Below are positions 4,935-6,706 of a stretch of 6,706 bases of DNA, piece after piece (the first letter of the stretch is position 1; every line of letters begins with the position of its first letter). The notes under the pieces are model-generated. The model was not told the origin of the DNA and ran no database searches. It saw only the letters and a program-made list of their open reading frames with translations. This DNA comes from Microcaldota archaeon (GTDB taxonomy: Archaea; Micrarchaeota; Micrarchaeia; Anstonellales; Bilamarchaeaceae), in the NCBI GenBank assembly GCA_023247345.1, contig JAHFGR010000065.1, forward strand, positions 1 through 6,706, given 5' to 3'. Both the position numbers and the translations under genes were made by a program.

Positions 4935-5618
4935 CTACTTTTTTTCTTCAGGTTTAACAATCCTTTCAATCAGCATAGGCATCATTTTATTCTCCGCCTT
5001 GCGTAAATTCTCCTGAAAAGTAGCTAAGCTAATGTTAGCACGCTTTGCAAGCTCTCGCAAATCGATCTTTCTTGGGTAGTCATAATAACCCCATTGATAA
5101 GCGAGCATTAATGCCTTTTCTTGCATAGGTGAAAGTCTTGGCATTACACTTGGAAAATAAACCTCTACATTCGTTACTTGCCCTATGCCTAGCACCTCGC
5201 TTTTATCCATGTGCTTGGAAAGCTCTTCAATGAATTTTGTAATTTTATCCTTACTCCAACAAGCAACTTCCCAATATTCATGGCCGTCTGGCGAGTTTAC
5301 AGTTGGCTTTACGAATACCATTTCTGGATCAAAATAAAGCATGACATGTTCGCCTTCTTTGCCTAAATCATATTCATAAACAAAAACATCCCCACTTATA
5401 TCAAGGCGCGAAATACTTGGATCACGTTTCAAGTCCTCCAAAAATTTATTTTTTCTATCTTGGTCATATCCAACAAATTTACATACAGTAGTTGCATACT
5501 TCTTACCAGTACGAGAATAATGGGAACGTGGATATGAAATTACGCTTACGCCAAACTTAACAGCGCGATTAACAATCGGACAATCTTTATGATATAATTT
5601 AAGTTTCGCAGTCCACAT
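4935..5618 (-). CDS. HTH-10 (bacterio-opsin-activator-type) transcription regulator
   Basis: This 227-residue protein ends in an archaeal HTH-10 domain (about 161-212): RLSPMQEKALMLAYQWGYYDYPR, then I-D-L-R-E-L-A-K-R-A-N-I-S, with L-R-K-A-E-N-K as the recognition-helix end. The N-terminal 150 residues (W-x-A-K-L-K-L-Y-H-K-D-C-P-I at the start, two cysteines at 13 and 46, a third at 120) form a mixed alpha/beta sensor-like region found in many archaeal regulators of this type; its ligand is unknown. The HTH-10 family is essentially archaeal and is the best single taxonomic marker here. The ATG at 5618 has a TATA-like stretch 20-30 bases upstream, suggesting a leaderless mRNA separate from the proB pair, whose last stop is 42 bases upstream. 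Whether it controls its neighbours is not shown. Confidence 0.85.
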   Translation of the reverse strand: MWTAKLKLYHKDCPIVNRAVKFGVSVISYPRSHYSRTGKKYATTVCKFVGYDQDRKNKFLEDLKRDPSISRLDISGDVFVYEYDLGKEGEHVMLYFDPEMVFVKPTVNSPDGHEYWEVACWSKDKITKFIEELSKHMDKSEVLGIGQVTNVEVYFPSVMPRLSPMQEKALMLAYQWGYYDYPRKIDLRELAKRANISLATFQENLRKAENKMMPMLIERIVKPEEKK

Positions 5619-5637
5619 AAAAAGAATTAAGAATAAG

Positions 5638-5648
5638 AAATTAAAAAA
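5638..5648 (-). promoter_or_regulatory. TATA-like element of the HTH-10 gene
   Basis: The minus strand reads TTTTTTAATTT, 20-30 bases before the ATG at 5618, with no Shine-Dalgarno motif between. The AT-rich context makes the match weak. Confidence 0.4.
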
Positions 5649-5659
5649 TGTTGGCTATT

Positions 5660-5923
5660 TTATCCACCTTCACTTAATTTTCTTATTTCTTCTGCTCTTT
5701 TTATCGCCTGCTCGACTATGCTCTTAAGTACACTGGAAAAACCAAGTTCCTTTGCAACCCTTAATCCTGCTTCAGTCGTGCCTTTTTTGGATTTTACGAA
5801 TCTAACGAGTTCGCTTATATCTCTTTCATCATCCAAGATAATTTTTGCAGTACCTAACATTGTTTGGGCAACCATTAATCTTGCAATATTTTTATCTATT
5901 CCTAGTTGCTGTGCGAGTTTCAT
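5660..5923 (-). CDS. Stand-alone ProC C-terminal (dimerisation) domain protein
   Basis: This 87-residue protein matches only the last ~85 residues of pyrroline-5-carboxylate reductase: KLAQQLGIDKNIARLMVAQT, M-L-G-T-A-K-I-I-L, then V-K-S-K-K-GTT-E-A-G-L (canonical S-P-G-G-T-T), G-F-S-S-V-L and a final helix A-I-K-R-A-E-E-I. In full-length ProC (about 270 residues) this all-helical domain forms the dimer and part of the proline/P5C site, but NAD(P)H binding needs the N-terminal Rossmann domain, which is absent. The GSGPAY segment that normally opens this domain is also missing. It is not obvious decay: it has an ATG overlapping the proB stop (ATGA), a strong AGGAGGG seven bases upstream and no internal stop. 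It may pair with a separately encoded N-terminal half or have another role. I leave the symbol blank for that reason. Confidence 0.75.
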   Translation of the reverse strand: MKLAQQLGIDKNIARLMVAQTMLGTAKIILDDERDISELVRFVKSKKGTTEAGLRVAKELGFSSVLKSIVEQAIKRAEEIRKLSEGG

Positions 5924-6622
5924 AATTCATCCCTCCTCACAATTGTTCCAACATCTTCTCCAGCTAAAATTCTAGAAAGAACTGCACGTTCTGCGCCATT
6001 TGCAATTACAGCAGTTATAGCAGCTTCTCTTATTGCTTGGATTTTTGTTTCCATGCCGCCAGTACCAAATTCGCTAGTTGTACTGCAAATACTGGCTCTT
6101 CTGATTTGATTTATATCTATAGCACTTACTCGCCCTGAATTGCTATCTAAGTATCCGTCGACATTTGTTAATAAAATTAGTAAATCAGCATGAGCAGTTC
6201 TTGCTACTTTGCTCGCAATAAAGTCATTGTTTGTACTTTCAAGCACATCGTTGCCATTTATCACTACTTGAACATTCGAGGCTCGAAGCGAATCAAAGTC
6301 AACATGACAGCCATTGTTAATCAGCACTTGGCAAACATCTATTTTATGCGATGCAAAAACTTCTCGCCAACCATCCATAAGAAAAAGCTGGCCTTTCGAT
6401 GCAGCTAAGCGATCATTGAGCTCGCTTTGTCCATTTCTTCCAAGCGCAATAGCTCCGCTAGACACGAGTAAAATATCTAGTCCTTGCTTCTTTAATTTTA
6501 CAATATCTTCAGCTAGCACTCGCGCAACTTCAAAGTTGAATCTGCGCCCTGTATTAACTATTGTACTACTCCCTACTTTAACTACGATCTTCCTGGCATG
6601 GAAGTAAATCCCTTCTTGTCAT
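5920..6622 (-). CDS. proB: Glutamate 5-kinase (AAK domain only), 5' end out of frame
   Basis: Glutamate 5-kinase phosphorylates L-glutamate with ATP, the first step of proline synthesis. Visible motifs are KIVVKVGSSTI (N-terminal nucleotide/phosphate loop), LLVSSGAIALGR, VVINGND (usually INEND), LLTNVDGY, FGTGGMETK and IANGAER. The protein stops at GTIVRRDEL, so the C-terminal PUA domain of many ProBs is absent. ATG 6622 has GAGGTG seven bases upstream, but its frame runs into a stop after 14 codons, while the ProB frame has no ATG, GTG or TTG before GTG 6519, which would drop the ATP-binding loop. Removing one C near 6600-6602 joins MTRRDLL to HARKIVVKV and gives a 233-residue protein with a normal ProB beginning. 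So this is a sequencing or assembly indel, a real frameshift, or +1 recoding. The ProC-domain gene follows with an ATGA overlap; no proA is visible. Confidence 0.85.
5931..5937 (-). promoter_or_regulatory. Strong Shine-Dalgarno AGGAGGG for the ProC-domain gene
   Basis: AGGAGGG lies seven bases before the ATG at 5923, inside the last codons of proB. With the ATGA overlap it implies translational coupling and argues that the short gene is expressed. Confidence 0.75.
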
Positions 6623-6629
6623 GTGCGAA

Positions 6630-6635
6630 CACCTC
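6630..6635 (-). promoter_or_regulatory. Shine-Dalgarno GAGGTG for proB
   Basis: GAGGTG lies seven bases before the ATG at 6622, the same motif and spacing as at csaA. It is the main evidence that the intended proB start is 6622, despite the frame break. An AT-rich AATTTTATTT on the minus strand near 6666-6675 could be the TATA element, giving a leader of about 20 bases. Confidence 0.65.
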
Positions 6636-6675
6636 GTTTATTTTTGCAGCGATTACAGTAAAATCAAATAAAATT

Positions 6676-6699
6676 CAAAAAAATCCAAGCCTTGCGGCT
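6676..6699 (-). terminator. Possible weak terminator of a gene beyond the right edge
   Basis: On the minus strand AGCC-GCAA-GGCT (6699-6688, a four-base stem with a GNRA loop) is followed by TGGATTTTTTTG. The T-run is good and archaeal termination relies mainly on such runs, but the stem is short, so the hairpin may be chance. Confidence 0.3.
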
Positions 6700-6706
6700 A
6701 AATAAT

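Noticed and set aside
4628..4969. Minus-strand hydrophobic reading frame opposite the PIN gene
   Set aside because: It lies antisense to a PIN protein with intact catalytic residues and overlaps the end of the HTH-10 gene; the hydrophobicity comes from the AT-rich complement.
6517..6519. GTG 6519 as the proB start
   Set aside because: It would remove the KVGSST nucleotide-binding motif, which is intact and in frame just upstream, and no ribosome binding site fits it.
6597..6599. ATG 6599 as the proB start
   Set aside because: Its frame hits TAG after five codons and it lacks a Shine-Dalgarno motif; it is also one base off the ProB frame.

Overview
The window looks like AT-rich chromosomal DNA from an archaeon, probably an uncultivated, small-genome (DPANN-like) lineage. 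The evidence is: an HTH-10/bacterio-opsin-activator-type regulator; archaeal TATA (and one BRE-like) elements about 20-35 bases before several start codons, implying leaderless or near-leaderless mRNAs; Shine-Dalgarno motifs (GAGGTG, AGGAGGG) at internal operon genes and proB; a ribbon-helix-helix/UPF0175 plus PIN (DUF3368-like) pair; very tight gene packing; and proteins of archaeal style. Lineage assignment is inference.

Left part (1-1860): two genes end in related GC-rich tails. The first (1-270) enters from outside the window; the second (1051-1860) is complete. Each tail has runs of NNC/NNT codons between conserved blocks (LW, R-DV, RFG-A-VDVG). I read them as variable regions of diversity-generating retroelement (DGR) target proteins. 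No reverse transcriptase or template repeat is in the window, so this is a hypothesis. The first copy carries about 53 extra bases after its variable tail that fold into hairpins, one with a GAA loop; another GAA-loop hairpin lies upstream of the tail. Between the two copies lie a small minus-strand protein (297-569) and a divergent winged-helix regulator (634-963), sharing a palindromic TATA region.

Middle (1884-4016, minus strand): a cobalamin-binding-type radical SAM protein of unknown substrate, followed 15 bases later by csaA, a tRNA-binding-fold chaperone-like protein with a clear ribosome binding site.

Right part: a divergent promoter region carries repeated CACTAATA boxes (a likely autoregulatory operator) and drives a RHH-antitoxin/PIN-toxin operon (4138-4934). 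The PIN gene directly abuts, tail to tail, an HTH-10 regulator (4935-5618). Then, also on the minus strand, comes a proline-biosynthesis pair: proB (glutamate 5-kinase, AAK domain only), whose 5' end is out of frame with its own well-placed start codon and ribosome binding site, and an overlapping gene that encodes only the C-terminal dimerisation domain of ProC. No proA or ProC Rossmann domain is visible.

No rRNA, tRNA, CRISPR array or insertion sequence was seen.
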